The translations under genes and the position numbers were made by a program. DNA of 23,736 bases from the IMG/VR virus record IMGVR_UViG_3300010379_001430, positions 1-23,736 of that record; one strand, written 5' to 3'. The notes beneath the pieces were generated by a model. The model was not told where the DNA came from and searched no databases. It worked only from the letters and a program-made list of their open reading frames with translations. Origin of the DNA: a virus. Shown here piece by piece: positions 1 through 9,422 of this stretch (the first letter of the stretch is position 1; every line of letters starts with the position of its first letter).

Positions 1-2787
1 AGGAACAACGTCCATCGGCTTCGGGCCGACATCGAGGTCGTACATGGACGCCGTTACGGTCTGCGCCTCGATCTGGACCGACCAGTCCTTTTTCAGGCTC
101 CAGCGCTGGATGCGGAAGCACATCGTGATGACCTGGAACGACAGCCCGGTTCCGCCTGGCGGTGCCGGAGACGTCGTGATAGTGGAGCCATCGCTGGCAA
201 CGGCGGTGATCGTCACTTGAGAGCCGCCGATCAGGATCACCTTGTTGACCAGTTCCGAATCTCCGGTCGTGGTCCCCGCATAGGTCCAGGGGTCGCCGCT
301 CACCCACGTGGCCGTGCTGCCAGCGACGTTGCAAGTGCCGTGGAGGCCCGGAATGTCGGGGTGCGTCATCGATACGACTTGCCCGACTTCGTTACCGAGG
401 CCCAGCAGAGTGGTCTGCCATGCAGCAGTGCGCGCGTCGCGCCATTCCGCAGGAGTCACGCCGCCGACCTCTTCGCGTGTGCGGGTGGCCCCGATCCGAA
501 GTGCCTGACTCAGGGTGGAACACCCCACCGAATGCATCTGTGTCGTGAGCGGAGATCCCGCGCGGCCATAATATGCGGCGTGGCTCTTGTCGCAATACTC
601 CGCCGTGTTCGCCTGGTACTGATAGGCGACATCCGCGAATGAGATCACGAGGTGCTCGAAGCCAGACTGAATCGGCGTGAGGCGTAGGCTTTGGAACAGA
701 GAGTTGGCGAGCGTGTAGGCATCCGCCGCGCTGGCGTTGATCCGGCACCCGAGTTTCAGTTGTCCGAATTCCCAGGTGTAGAAGCCGAGGCAGCAGTTGA
801 GCACTTCGGTGAGCCAGTCGCGGAACGGTTTCTGGCTGCTGAGGATGCCCTGAAACTGGAACTGCGTCTCGGTCCCGCCGCCGAGGATTGCCGCCACAGT
901 GTCTGCGGCGATCTCGGCCGCGCCGCTTCCGTCGCCCACAATCAGCGACGGCAGCACGAACGTGGCAAGTTGGGCGGACGACGAGGGGCCTGATCCGCCT
1001 GCGGGATTTGAGCCTGTGGACGGGTCACCGTAAAGGCCCATCGCGCGCAGCAGCATGTTCACTGCAATCCAGAACGGATTGATCAGTCCCCTGACCGCCG
1101 TTCGGTTGCCGCTTTGATCCCACGTCCAGCCCCACATCCCGTAGTCAATCGGAACGGTCATCTGGTGCTGGTCGGGAGTGCTTGGCTGAATCGTGGTGGA
1201 CTTGACGATGCGGATCTCGCACGCAGCCGTGCCCGCTGCATAGACGTTTGGCTCCCAGACCTGCGGCGATCCTTGCCCGAGCGAAAAGTAATCGTTGGTG
1301 GAAACCGCTGGGTCGCTGCCGTAGACGTACCGAAGGCCGTATCCAGGCTGGTATTTCGTGATGTTCAGGTTGCCATTGACCTGAAGACCCTGCCAGAGAT
1401 AGCCATCGACCATCGGAGCCACCACGTACCGGTAGCCGTCGGCATTCGTGACGACCATCGACGCCGTGAATCCGCCAAGAGGCCCGGCTCCGAGAATGCC
1501 GAGCGAGTCTGCATAGCCGGATTCATCGCGATAGTCCACCATCATCGCGGTTGCCAGGTACGCGAAGAGCGGATTGCCGCCGCTGTTGCACCAGATCTCC
1601 GGGAGCGCCAGCCCCCAGACCGTGTCCGAGATGATCGACGTGGCGGTGACGGTGTTGCGGCCGAAGCCGAGAAAGCCGGTGGAATCGTCTTTGATGACGA
1701 CGCCCTGGGGATCGGCCTGATGCCCGCCGAAGTATGGCGACATGCCATGCACCTGGCAGCCGTTCGCCGATTCGAGGTAGTAGTCGCAGCTCGTGGGATC
1801 GCCGCCCGCCGCCGTCACCGCCGCGCTGCTATGGCCTCGTGTGGCCCACGGGCAGTTGACGCCGTCGTTGTACGTCTTCCAGCACTGGCGGCTCACCTGC
1901 CGCTCCGGGTACTGGTTCATGATCTGGAAGAAGCCGTCGGAGCACGTCACCGGGAAGACGGGTGTCCCGTCGCTAGTGAAGTTCTGGATGACGCCCTTCC
2001 ACAGTTGCAGCAGAATCCCGGAGTTGACGTGGAAAAGGCAGAGGTCGATCTCGGCGTACTTCAGGTCCGTGTCGTTGGCGAGTTGCGTCATCACGCGGTC
2101 GCCATTGGCAAAGGTGAAGCGAACGTTGTCCGAGGTACCCTTGATGTCCTGCGAGATCAGGACGTCGGAACCCGGCTCGCCGATTGAGATCAGGCGCGGC
2201 AGGTAGAGTTGGCCGCCCACCGTAACGCGCCTGTCGGAGAGGTAGATATCCGGCACCGCGGATTCCCGCACTCGGATATGGAGCAACGGGACGATTTGCT
2301 GGACTTCGGACAGCAGCGCCGTCGAAAGCGTGCTCGACGGGAACCGCGTGCAGGTGGAACTGATCGTATAGGAGGGTGCTGTTGTCGGATCGACGACCTC
2401 GATAAGGTTCAATCCGACCTGCACCGCATTGCGCAGGTACTCGAACGAGACCGGCACCTGCTCGAACGTCACGAGCACGCTGCTGGTCGTTCCGTCGGGG
2501 TTGGGGACGGTGTAGGTGAACGCCTTCCACGGCCCCTGCATCGACTCCCAGAACGCCTTAAGCTGGTTGGCTTCCGTCCAGCCGAGGTTCGGGCGTTTGA
2601 ACTGGAACTTGCGGGGGCCGATGCCGACGTAATACCGCTGCTCCTGCTTGGCGTCGAGGCTGCCGAAGCGGTGGACGATCACCGGGCGTTCGACGGAGAA
2701 GCCGAATGGGTACTGTGTCGTGAGCGGAAATGTCTGGCCGGAGTTAGTCACCGTGGGGACGGTGATGCGACCGATAGTGTCGGACAT
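1..2787 (-). CDS. Large tail-tip/hub fusion protein (C-terminus beyond left edge)
   Basis: The frame starts at the ATG at 2787-2785 and stays open for 929 codons to the window edge, so the C-terminus is missing. Residues about 1-125 form a distal-tail-type domain: a KFQF segment, then FW, a glycine turn, F-x-Y, and LRN-x-VQ-x-GL near the end. The neighbouring 140-residue protein at 5403-5825 has the same plan. Residues about 150-360 resemble lambda gpL. They carry four cysteines (C302, C312, C334, C344) followed by YFGG (352-355). The matching cysteines of lambda gpL bind a [4Fe-4S] cluster. The remainder, with the RDWL and LKLGCRI segments, looks like a tail hub in the manner of gpJ. The protein should sit at the tail tip and contact the host. 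No Shine-Dalgarno sequence precedes the ATG. Gene identity is firm; the domain borders are my estimate. Confidence 0.85.
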   Translation of the reverse strand, partial: MSDTIGRITVPTVTNSGQTFPLTTQYPFGFSVERPVIVHRFGSLDAKQEQRYYVGIGPRKFQFKRPNLGWTEANQLKAFWESMQGPWKAFTYTVPNPDGTTSSVLVTFEQVPVSFEYLRNAVQVGLNLIEVVDPTTAPSYTISSTCTRFPSSTLSTALLSEVQQIVPLLHIRVRESAVPDIYLSDRRVTVGGQLYLPRLISIGEPGSDVLISQDIKGTSDNVRFTFANGDRVMTQLANDTDLKYAEIDLCLFHVNSGILLQLWKGVIQNFTSDGTPVFPVTCSDGFFQIMNQYPERQVSRQCWKTYNDGVNCPWATRGHSSAAVTAAGGDPTSCDYYLESANGCQVHGMSPYFGGHQADPQGVVIKDDSTGFLGFGRNTVTATSIISDTVWGLALPEIWCNSGGNPLFAYLATAMMVDYRDESGYADSLGILGAGPLGGFTASMVVTNADGYRYVVAPMVDGYLWQGLQVNGNLNITKYQPGYGLRYVYGSDPAVSTNDYFSLGQGSPQVWEPNVYAAGTAACEIRIVKSTTIQPSTPDQHQMTVPIDYGMWGWTWDQSGNRTAVRGLINPFWIAVNMLLRAMGLYGDPSTGSNPAGGSGPSSSAQLATFVLPSLIVGDGSGAAEIAADTVAAILGGGTETQFQFQGILSSQKPFRDWLTEVLNCCLGFYTWEFGQLKLGCRINASAADAYTLANSLFQSLRLTPIQSGFEHLVISFADVAYQYQANTAEYCDKSHAAYYGRAGSPLTTQMHSVGCSTLSQALRIGATRTREEVGGVTPAEWRDARTAAWQTTLLGLGNEVGQVVSMTHPDIPGLHGTCNVAGSTATWVSGDPWTYAGTTTGDSELVNKVILIGGSQVTITAVASDGSTITTSPAPPGGTGLSFQVITMCFRIQRWSLKKDWSVQIEAQTVTASMYDLDVGPKPMDVVP

Positions 2788-2796
2788 GGGGGTGGG

Positions 2797-3117
2797 TTAA
2801 AAGCCGCGTGAGGCGCGCAAATACTTGGAACGGGCGGGAATCAGAATGCCGGGAGCGCCCTCGGGGCCTCCGTTGCGCGTGGCAAACTCTCCAGAACCGG
2901 GTTCACCGGCCCCGTGATACGTCCGAATGCCATCCCTTGGCTTCCCACAGCGCCGTTTCTGGACGACAAGGCGTTCACTGAGGCTCGCTCTGTGCCAGGC
3001 TATCCGGCTGCGGAGGTCTCTCGCTTCAGAGCGATTAAACGTAGCGAATGGCTGATATCCTGTACATTCGACGCCAAGCACCGCTGCCCGTAACGAAAAA
3101 GATGCCGAGGTCTCCAA
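2797..3117 (-). pseudogene. Possible 3' remnant of a small tail gene in the 329-base gap 2788-3116
   Basis: This covers the only gap longer than 300 bases. One minus-strand frame is open for about 106 codons and stops 9 bases before the ATG of the hub gene. It has no internal ATG or GTG; its upstream end is only a TTG at 3117, at the start of the cargo gene. The last 40 codons read like a basic, glycine/proline-rich small phage protein ending ...SKYLRASRGF. This fits a phage gene that lost its 5' end when the plus-strand cargo gene arrived, but a chance open frame in GC-rich DNA is equally possible. The gap must also hold the promoter of the plus-strand gene; I do not see a convincing one. 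Confidence 0.22.
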
Positions 3118-5222
3118 TGGTTCCCGACGCCTTCACCGAACAATTGTTATTCGCCGCAGATTCAGGAGATCTGGATCGTCTAAGGCGTATGGTAGACGAG
3201 AGTGGAACCGCCGATGCGACGTCAGCCTTGCAGATGGCGTTCCTTGCGTCTAAGACCGAATTGTCCCGTTACGTGCTCGCTGCGGCTGGCGCGCTACCTG
3301 ATGCGGTCGAGGTCAATCTTCCGCTCATACGCTACGCGTCCGCGCGTGCGCTCATCACGTTTGGTGCGGCGTTGACGAGTGCTGAGGATAATCCTGCGGT
3401 TCACCACGATATCGAGATCAACATTTCCGGCGGTGTTTTACAGACTGTCGTAGTACACAAGACGCCAGCGCCCGCCGGTCACGACAAGGAGGCTAGAAGC
3501 ATCTGGCCAAATGTATGTGTCGCCGTACCGATGATCGATCCGATTATGAGGATAGCCGCTGAGGCGAGTATTTTTCAGATCTGCCAGAACGCAATCACTG
3601 CGCCTGCCGTGCTGGCTGCCAACCTCGTTGTGGCGGCGGCCTTCTTCCCTAACGTTGAATTAGGAGTACCTGCCGGTTGGGCGGCAGCGGGTATTGGCTC
3701 AGCAGGGTGTTTCATCTTCGCGGGTGTGGTACCCAAAATTGGGGGAGCAGCGGGTGGAGTGCTGTGCAACCTGCTCATGGATCACCGAGCAAGAGCGGGC
3801 GGTGAGTTGCCTGGCGTCGGAACAATGACGTTACCCGTCCCAGGCTCATATCAGAATTCTTCTGCCGACGTTCGCGCTTGGCAGCAGCACGGAGAGCGTA
3901 TCAATTTCCTTCGGAACAACCTCGAATCTCGGCGTGATGAGCAGTATCGGGCCCTCGGCGAACAACAGCAGCGTGAATGGAACCAGAGTGCTGAACAGAT
4001 GCGAGACCAGCAGCGGCTTAAGAGCCTCCTTCGGGGGGATCTGGCTAGGCGGGGATCAACTTGGAGCGAATTCCAAAGTAACCGCTATGTCGGAATTAGC
4101 AGGCAATCCACTGACATTGTCAAGAAAAACCAAGAGCGTTATAAAGATATTTCCGAGCACAACCTGGGTGTCGCGCGACAAATGAATGCCCTGAAAAACT
4201 GGGCTGTCGAGGCCGGTGAAGCGTTTGACAATAATGTTCGGAGCGGAGCGAACATCGCCCCAACGTTCCCCAGCGAGGTCGACTTCGGAACTGGGAGAAG
4301 GAACGGCGGAGCCTTAGGGGACCCCAATTCTCCATACGACAAGAACTCGTCTCCTTGGGGACGTTGCGCCGGTGTCACGACGCTTTGTTTCGATGCGAAT
4401 GATCCAGGACATTTACAACTATATGGTCTATCGATGGAAGATTCGGTGGCGGAAGTGGGCAATTCACAGAGATGGCGCGAGTTCGTAATTGAGCTTAAGC
4501 GTGAAGAGCATCCTGGCAAGCCAAGCGCTGTTGGAGCCAAGTATGACTATCGAGTTAGCTTCACGCCTTGGCCAACCAAAGTCATTAATGTGCCCGATCC
4601 TCACATCGGAACGCACGCTGTAGCTTATTGTACGCCGACCATCAAAAACTTCGCCCTTGCGGTGCGCAACGTTGGTGCCACGCGGCGCAAGCTTTCGTAT
4701 TATGGCTGCGGGAAGTTAATAGAACGGGTACTGTGGCAAAATGGGGAAGCTCTTCAGACTGTAGTCGACCCTGGAGCCTCAGTCTCCCTGAACGTGGAAC
4801 TCGTAGATCTATTCAACCCCTCGCACCAGGAGCTCAACTTTCTCTGTATCCTGGCCGACGAACAACCCGCAGCAAACTTAACGTTGGATTATCACTGCTT
4901 GGAAGCAACGAAGGCCGTGGAGTTGTCGTCCGGCACCAAGCCGAGTACAGATGGCGAGAGCTGGAGCCCGAACTATCTGTTGTCAACCGGCCAAGCGCCA
5001 CTTGGTTACCTCGTGGGATCGGCCGAGTTTTGGCTGACAGGCGACCGACGCTGCGGGGAGTGGGCGACTTGTTCAGCGCTAAGCAAGAACTCGAAGGATG
5101 TGTGTTACGCATTCAGCTTGCAGGGTCACAACGAATCAGGTGTGCAGGACAAGGTGAGGTATAGCGAGGGCCATCTCCGTGTCATATACCGATTGGGCGA
5201 CGCAAGTGTACAACTGACTTGA
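3117..5222 (+). CDS. Cargo gene 1: ankyrin-like / hydrophobic / coiled-coil protein of unknown function
   Basis: The start at 3117 is preferred because GAGG (3107-3110) lies six bases before its ATG; in-frame ATGs at 3048 and 3102 have weaker sites. The product is 701 residues. Residues about 5-90 are short helical pairs of ankyrin type (LLFAADSGDLDRL and following). Residues 152-221 are strongly hydrophobic and glycine/alanine-rich, enough for two membrane passages or a glycine-zipper hairpin. Residues about 250-373 are charged and glutamine-rich, coiled-coil-like. Residues about 400-701 are probably beta-rich and have several cysteines. The gene runs against the phage operon, between the distal-tail gene and the hub gene, and is less GC-rich than its neighbours (line 4081-4140: 27/60 G+C). 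I recognise no family. A membrane-acting immune or exclusion protein is an inference from architecture alone. Confidence 0.75.
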   Translation: MVPDAFTEQLLFAADSGDLDRLRRMVDESGTADATSALQMAFLASKTELSRYVLAAAGALPDAVEVNLPLIRYASARALITFGAALTSAEDNPAVHHDIEINISGGVLQTVVVHKTPAPAGHDKEARSIWPNVCVAVPMIDPIMRIAAEASIFQICQNAITAPAVLAANLVVAAAFFPNVELGVPAGWAAAGIGSAGCFIFAGVVPKIGGAAGGVLCNLLMDHRARAGGELPGVGTMTLPVPGSYQNSSADVRAWQQHGERINFLRNNLESRRDEQYRALGEQQQREWNQSAEQMRDQQRLKSLLRGDLARRGSTWSEFQSNRYVGISRQSTDIVKKNQERYKDISEHNLGVARQMNALKNWAVEAGEAFDNNVRSGANIAPTFPSEVDFGTGRRNGGALGDPNSPYDKNSSPWGRCAGVTTLCFDANDPGHLQLYGLSMEDSVAEVGNSQRWREFVIELKREEHPGKPSAVGAKYDYRVSFTPWPTKVINVPDPHIGTHAVAYCTPTIKNFALAVRNVGATRRKLSYYGCGKLIERVLWQNGEALQTVVDPGASVSLNVELVDLFNPSHQELNFLCILADEQPAANLTLDYHCLEATKAVELSSGTKPSTDGESWSPNYLLSTGQAPLGYLVGSAEFWLTGDRRCGEWATCSALSKNSKDVCYAFSLQGHNESGVQDKVRYSEGHLRVIYRLGDASVQLT

Positions 5223-5294
5223 GAAATCTCCGGAAGCACTATCCTGCTCCGAATGCTTCGAGCCAGCCTGTACATGGCCCTCCATTTCGTAAAC

Positions 5295-5332
5295 GCCGAA
5301 CAATAACCGAACAAAACCGAACACTATTCGGC
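5295..5332 (+). repeat. Three spaced CCGAACA repeats inside a GCCGAA/TTCGGC inverted repeat
   Basis: CCGAACA begins at 5296, 5307 and 5317, so the copies are 11 and 10 bases apart, about one helical turn. The outer arms GCCGAA (5295-5300) and TTCGGC (5327-5332) are perfect inverted copies. The block lies 72 bases after the stop of the plus-strand cargo gene and 70 bases beyond the stop of the minus-strand distal-tail gene. It could be a protein-binding array or a weak bidirectional terminator; there is no run of T. The core AACCGAAC also occurs at the 3' end of the pentapeptide gene (21280-21287). Confidence 0.45.
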
Positions 5333-5402
5333 GGATTCTGGCCCATCCCCTATTGGCACAACGCTCCGAGCCAAAAGTTCGGATGTGGGACTTGTGCTAT
5401 CG

Positions 5403-5825
5403 CTACGCCACCTCCACAAGTTCCAATCCCTGAACATTCGTCCGCGCGATGTCCGTCGCCTGCGCCCAGTTCCCTCTGAACACCACCGTGGCGCGGCCTT
5501 GCGTGTTGCTGCCCGTGGGATCGTAGTTGCTGCCAATCTGCTGGCCGGACGTGACATCGAAGGGGTTGTAGAAGACGAACGGCGTCAGACCGCCGTTTTG
5601 TGAAACCCAGAAGCTGTACAGCGCGGACAGCAGCGACGAACTCAGTCGTTTGCTGAGATGGAACGTTCGCCGCGAAGTCTGCGCAAGCTGCGACCGCTGA
5701 ATCGTGCCGTCGTGAAACTGATTCTGGAGTTGAGCGTACTCGCGCAACTCCGTGAACGCGGTACACAGCGAGGCTGGCATCACCCCGTTTGGCGTGGACC
5801 CGATGAGATTGCCCGGCATGATCAC
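5403..5825 (-). CDS. Small distal-tail / minor tail protein
   Basis: This protein of 140 residues starts at a GTG (5825-5823) that overlaps the TGA of the tape measure gene as GTGA; the ATG at 5819 is an alternative. Residues about 50-140 have the pattern R-x-F-x-LS, a leucine-rich helix ending in SFW, then TPFVFY, YDPTG, VVFRG-x-W and a terminal LELVEVA. The same plan recurs in the first 125 residues of the hub protein, so the two are probably paralogous distal-tail modules. Its place directly after the tape measure matches the M/L position of lambda-type phages, where tail-tip proteins cap the tape measure. The identity rests on gene order and this internal similarity. Confidence 0.72.
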   Translation of the reverse strand: MIMPGNLIGSTPNGVMPASLCTAFTELREYAQLQNQFHDGTIQRSQLAQTSRRTFHLSKRLSSSLLSALYSFWVSQNGGLTPFVFYNPFDVTSGQQIGSNYDPTGSNTQGRATVVFRGNWAQATDIARTNVQGLELVEVA

Positions 5826-8800
5826 GCCACCGTCAATCCAGGTACCTGCATGTTGGCCGACTGCTGCGTGCGCCCGTAACTCGAATACTGAGCGGCCATT
5901 GCCTGATCCGTCACGAACTGCGGCGTCACGAACTGGCCGGTCATAAAGTTCGCGGCGTCGCTGCCGCTGACGTTCATCGAAAGGTACGTCGCGCCGGTGC
6001 CGCCCGAGGTGTTCGGGCCTCCGGGCGTCGGGTACGTCCCCGATGCGATCCCGCCGAGCGTCGGGATGTTCGAGGCGTAGGTGTGAGCCTGTCCGTCCTG
6101 GTAGCTGGCCTGCTGATAGAGGTTGCCTCCCTGCTCCACCAGGCTCCCCGCGTGGGGCGTCGTGGCCGACAGCGGCATCTTCTGGCCCGTCGCTTCCGAA
6201 TAGAGCATCACCAACTGGCGCACGCTCGGCGACCGCACAGCCACCGCGATATCGCCGCCGAACTGCGACTGCGCGATCTGAACCACCTGCTTGATCGTGC
6301 CGCTGTTCTGCGGGATGTCCACGCCGTAGATGCTCTTGATGTCGTCATGCGCCTTCCTCGGCGGCGACTCTATGCCCAGAAGCTTTTCAGTCATTCCGGC
6401 AGTGAACCCCGCAGCCGCTCCAATCGCGGCACCCCACGGCCCGCCGATCTGCTCTCCGATCAAGGCGCCTCCCGCTGTATCTTCAAGCGAGCCGGTCCAC
6501 GTGCCGCGCTGCGATCCGAACAGGCCGCTGGTCGCGAGCATCATCCCGGCGGCACCGGCTGCGGGGGACTTCGCGACGCCCTGTACGCCGCCCCAGAAGT
6601 TACTTTCGGAAGCGTTCCAGGCGTCCTGATTCCAGACCGTGCCCTTCAGATTCGAGAGCGCCTTCGTGACGCCGCCCTTGCCGAACAGGCTGTACAGACC
6701 CGACGTGCCGCCCTTGGAACCCGAACCAAGAATCGCTGCAAGCGGGTTCATGCCGCCTCCGGCGTGCGTGCTCATCGGCAGACTCATCATGTCGCCCACA
6801 CTTGGGGTTGAGGCCGAAGCCGACCCGCCCGTGACGATTGACGGAAGCGATACCTCGCTGTGACCGGAGAGGACCGGGATGCTCACGCCGGTGGACCCGG
6901 ATACGGACGCGGGTGACGAGATCGACGGAACGGAGACGCCGGGTAGCCCGGCGGTTCCCCCGGCTACGGACGGAGCCGCGATCCCCATACCTGCGGCGAG
7001 GATCGCTGTCAAGCTCGCCATCACGGCGCTATTCTGCATGGTCGCAGCCGTGTTCATGTCCGTGGAAGCGCGTACCGGGTCCTTCGATGCCCCGCGCAGC
7101 AAGCCGTTGATGCCACTCTTTCCGTCCGCCCCGTAGATGATCGGATGTAGCACGTTCGCCGCTGCGCCGCTCAGCGTTTCGGTTATGGGCTTCAGTACCG
7201 CGGAGTGGATCGTGCTCAGCAGGTCCTTGCCGAATTTCGCAGGCTTGGTGAACAGAACGTCAATCAGCTTCTCTGCCTGTTTCTGCAAGCCGTCGAACTG
7301 CGACTGCAACTCCTGTTCGCGCTTCTGCTGCATCTGCGCCTGCTTTTCGTCGAACTGATCCTGTGCTTGCGCAAGTGCAGTGTACAGATCCTTCTGCGCC
7401 TGCGCTGCCATTACTGTTCGCTTCGCCGCGTTCTCTTCTTTGGAAATCCGCGCCGCCTCGATCTCGGCTAACTGGACGGCCAGATCGATTTTGGTCTCAT
7501 ACGCCTGCCGTGCTGCCGCCTCTTCCTTTCGAGCCAATTCCCGTTGTCGTTGCGCCTGAGACATCGCTGCCGGGGTATCCGTGCCGGAGGTCAGTTCGGC
7601 CATGCGCGTCGCTCCGGCCGCGCGCCGCTTCAGTTCCTCGCGTTGCGCATCGACGCCGATGTCTTCGATCCGTTCCTGCGCCGCGAAGCCCTCTTCCCAC
7701 TCCTTCATCTGCTCTTTCGAGGGCATCATGAGGGCGATCATCTTTTGCCGCTGTTCGGCATCGTGCTTCGCGGCGTACTTCTCAAACTCCTCATCGTTCT
7801 TCTTGTACAGGACATCCGCCTGCTGGTCCGCCGACTTCCGAATCGCAGCCACTTGAGACTCCGAGGCCTTCACCTTCTCGGCCTGCTTCAAAAGCTGGTC
7901 GCGCTGATAGTAGATTTTCTCGATGGCGGTTAGCTCGGCTTCATCGCCCTTCTTCTCGAATTCGGCCGCTTGCCGGTCCCACTCGTTTAGCTCCTTCGCG
8001 GCCTCTGTGCGGGCTTTGATGTTCGCGATGGTCTGGCGTTCCTCGCCAATCTGTTTCAGAATCGGCGCGTTCACCGATGGCATGACGCCGGTCTTCAGTT
8101 GCGATTCAAGGTCGGCGAGTTTCTTCTCCGCTGTCTCCAACTGCTTACCGTTCTCGGTCGCGGCTTTCGCTGCCGCGACCATTTGATCGTTGCGCGCAAT
8201 GGCTGCTTGTTCGTCGGAGTGAGCCTTGCGGGACATTGACGCGCCATACCCCCAGCCTTCCGTCTCTCCCATCTCGATGTCGGTAGCCGTCGGTTTGCCG
8301 CCGAACAGCTTCTGCCCGAGGATCTTCCCTGGCAGCGTCATCATCTCCGAGGCAATGCCCAGCCATTTGAACGTGACGGAAACCGTAGCAGCCAGCGGCT
8401 CTTTAATGCTGCGGGTGAACCGTTCCCAGGCCATCTCGACTTCGGTCACTTCGCGCTGGTAATCCGTGAAGCGCTTTACATCGTCTTCGCTCGGGCCGTA
8501 TCCCTTTCGGCGCGCGATATCGAGATTTTCGGTAAGTTCCGCGATGACCGGGACCGCCTCCACGCCCGCGCGTTTGAAAAGCGCAAGTGCGGCCGCGTCG
8601 CGCTCAAATCCGGCAGGCAGGCGATTCAGACCCTCCGCGATCTCCTCCAGTACCTGCGCCGTCGGCTTCAGCGCGCCCGTGTGCGCGTCCACCATGGTGA
8701 CGCCGATCCGCTGCAAGGTAGTGCGCGCTTTCTCGCCTTCCTTCGACGTATCGTCGGCGGCCTCTGACAGCCCGCGCATCATCCGCTCGAAGATCGTGGT

Positions 8801-9421
8801 GTCCTGGCCCGCCGCGCGCGCCGCAAAGCCAAACTGACCGACCTCCTTCGCGGTCAGGCCCGTCCGCAATTCCACATCCCTGATTCGCACCCCGTATTCG
8901 CCGAGGCTTTTGGCTGCCTCGAACCCGGCGAGTGCAATGCCGGTGAGAACAGTGACGCCGGCCGCAATCGCGCCACCGAAGGGTCCCATGGCGGTCAAGA
9001 GGCTGGTGACCGCGCTCTTCGCGCCCGCGAGCGGGCTTTCGATGAACTGCTTGATCTTCTCGCCGAACCCTTCGAACTTCGCCTCCGACTCGATCTTCTT
9101 CTGCTCGGCGACCATCTTTTCGTAGGATTTGGTGATCGCGTCGATGGCCTGCGGCTCGCGGCTGTATCGCTGGAGAAGCTGGTCACGCTGACTGATCAGC
9201 TTGTCCACACCGCTCTTGCCGTAGGTCTCGGCCTGCTTTTCGAGAGAGGCGACGAGGCGCTGGACGCTGGTTCGGGTTTGATCCGAAATGCGGATCACCT
9301 TGCCGTGGGAAGACTCGGACTTTTTCTCGAAACTGTCGAGCGCGGTGTTGGCGCGTCCGACCGCTTCGAGTACCGGCGTCTCTTCGGCTTCGAGGATTAC
9401 GCGCTCTGCCTGGTCTGCCAT
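5822..9421 (-). CDS. Tail tape measure protein
   Basis: At 1199 residues this is the longest complete gene in the window and sits just before the tail-tip genes, as tape measures do. Residues 1-130 are charged helices. Residues 136-172 are a hydrophobic, glycine/alanine-rich segment of the type thought to enter the host membrane. Residues about 175-330 contain the conserved helical region with LRTGLTAKEVGQF. Residues about 400-740 are long alternating lysine/glutamate/glutamine helices, strongly coiled-coil. The C-terminal 400 residues are rich in glycine, serine and alanine. At the usual 1.5 angstrom per residue a tail of very roughly 180 nm would be expected, so a long-tailed virion. Its ATG lies one base after the stop of the preceding gene. 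Confidence 0.93.
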   Translation of the reverse strand: MADQAERVILEAEETPVLEAVGRANTALDSFEKKSESSHGKVIRISDQTRTSVQRLVASLEKQAETYGKSGVDKLISQRDQLLQRYSREPQAIDAITKSYEKMVAEQKKIESEAKFEGFGEKIKQFIESPLAGAKSAVTSLLTAMGPFGGAIAAGVTVLTGIALAGFEAAKSLGEYGVRIRDVELRTGLTAKEVGQFGFAARAAGQDTTIFERMMRGLSEAADDTSKEGEKARTTLQRIGVTMVDAHTGALKPTAQVLEEIAEGLNRLPAGFERDAAALALFKRAGVEAVPVIAELTENLDIARRKGYGPSEDDVKRFTDYQREVTEVEMAWERFTRSIKEPLAATVSVTFKWLGIASEMMTLPGKILGQKLFGGKPTATDIEMGETEGWGYGASMSRKAHSDEQAAIARNDQMVAAAKAATENGKQLETAEKKLADLESQLKTGVMPSVNAPILKQIGEERQTIANIKARTEAAKELNEWDRQAAEFEKKGDEAELTAIEKIYYQRDQLLKQAEKVKASESQVAAIRKSADQQADVLYKKNDEEFEKYAAKHDAEQRQKMIALMMPSKEQMKEWEEGFAAQERIEDIGVDAQREELKRRAAGATRMAELTSGTDTPAAMSQAQRQRELARKEEAAARQAYETKIDLAVQLAEIEAARISKEENAAKRTVMAAQAQKDLYTALAQAQDQFDEKQAQMQQKREQELQSQFDGLQKQAEKLIDVLFTKPAKFGKDLLSTIHSAVLKPITETLSGAAANVLHPIIYGADGKSGINGLLRGASKDPVRASTDMNTAATMQNSAVMASLTAILAAGMGIAAPSVAGGTAGLPGVSVPSISSPASVSGSTGVSIPVLSGHSEVSLPSIVTGGSASASTPSVGDMMSLPMSTHAGGGMNPLAAILGSGSKGGTSGLYSLFGKGGVTKALSNLKGTVWNQDAWNASESNFWGGVQGVAKSPAAGAAGMMLATSGLFGSQRGTWTGSLEDTAGGALIGEQIGGPWGAAIGAAAGFTAGMTEKLLGIESPPRKAHDDIKSIYGVDIPQNSGTIKQVVQIAQSQFGGDIAVAVRSPSVRQLVMLYSEATGQKMPLSATTPHAGSLVEQGGNLYQQASYQDGQAHTYASNIPTLGGIASGTYPTPGGPNTSGGTGATYLSMNVSGSDAANFMTGQFVTPQFVTDQAMAAQYSSYGRTQQSANMQVPGLTVA

Positions 9422-9422
9422 T

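Noticed and set aside
1114-2187. Plus-strand open frame of 357 codons
   Set aside because: It is antisense to the hub gene, which remains open for 929 codons with conserved cysteine and tail motifs.
538-2728. Sixteen-base direct repeat (538-553 and 2713-2728)
   Set aside because: Both copies encode PLTTQ in the same hub gene and no longer repeat surrounds them; chance or local reuse of a peptide is sufficient.
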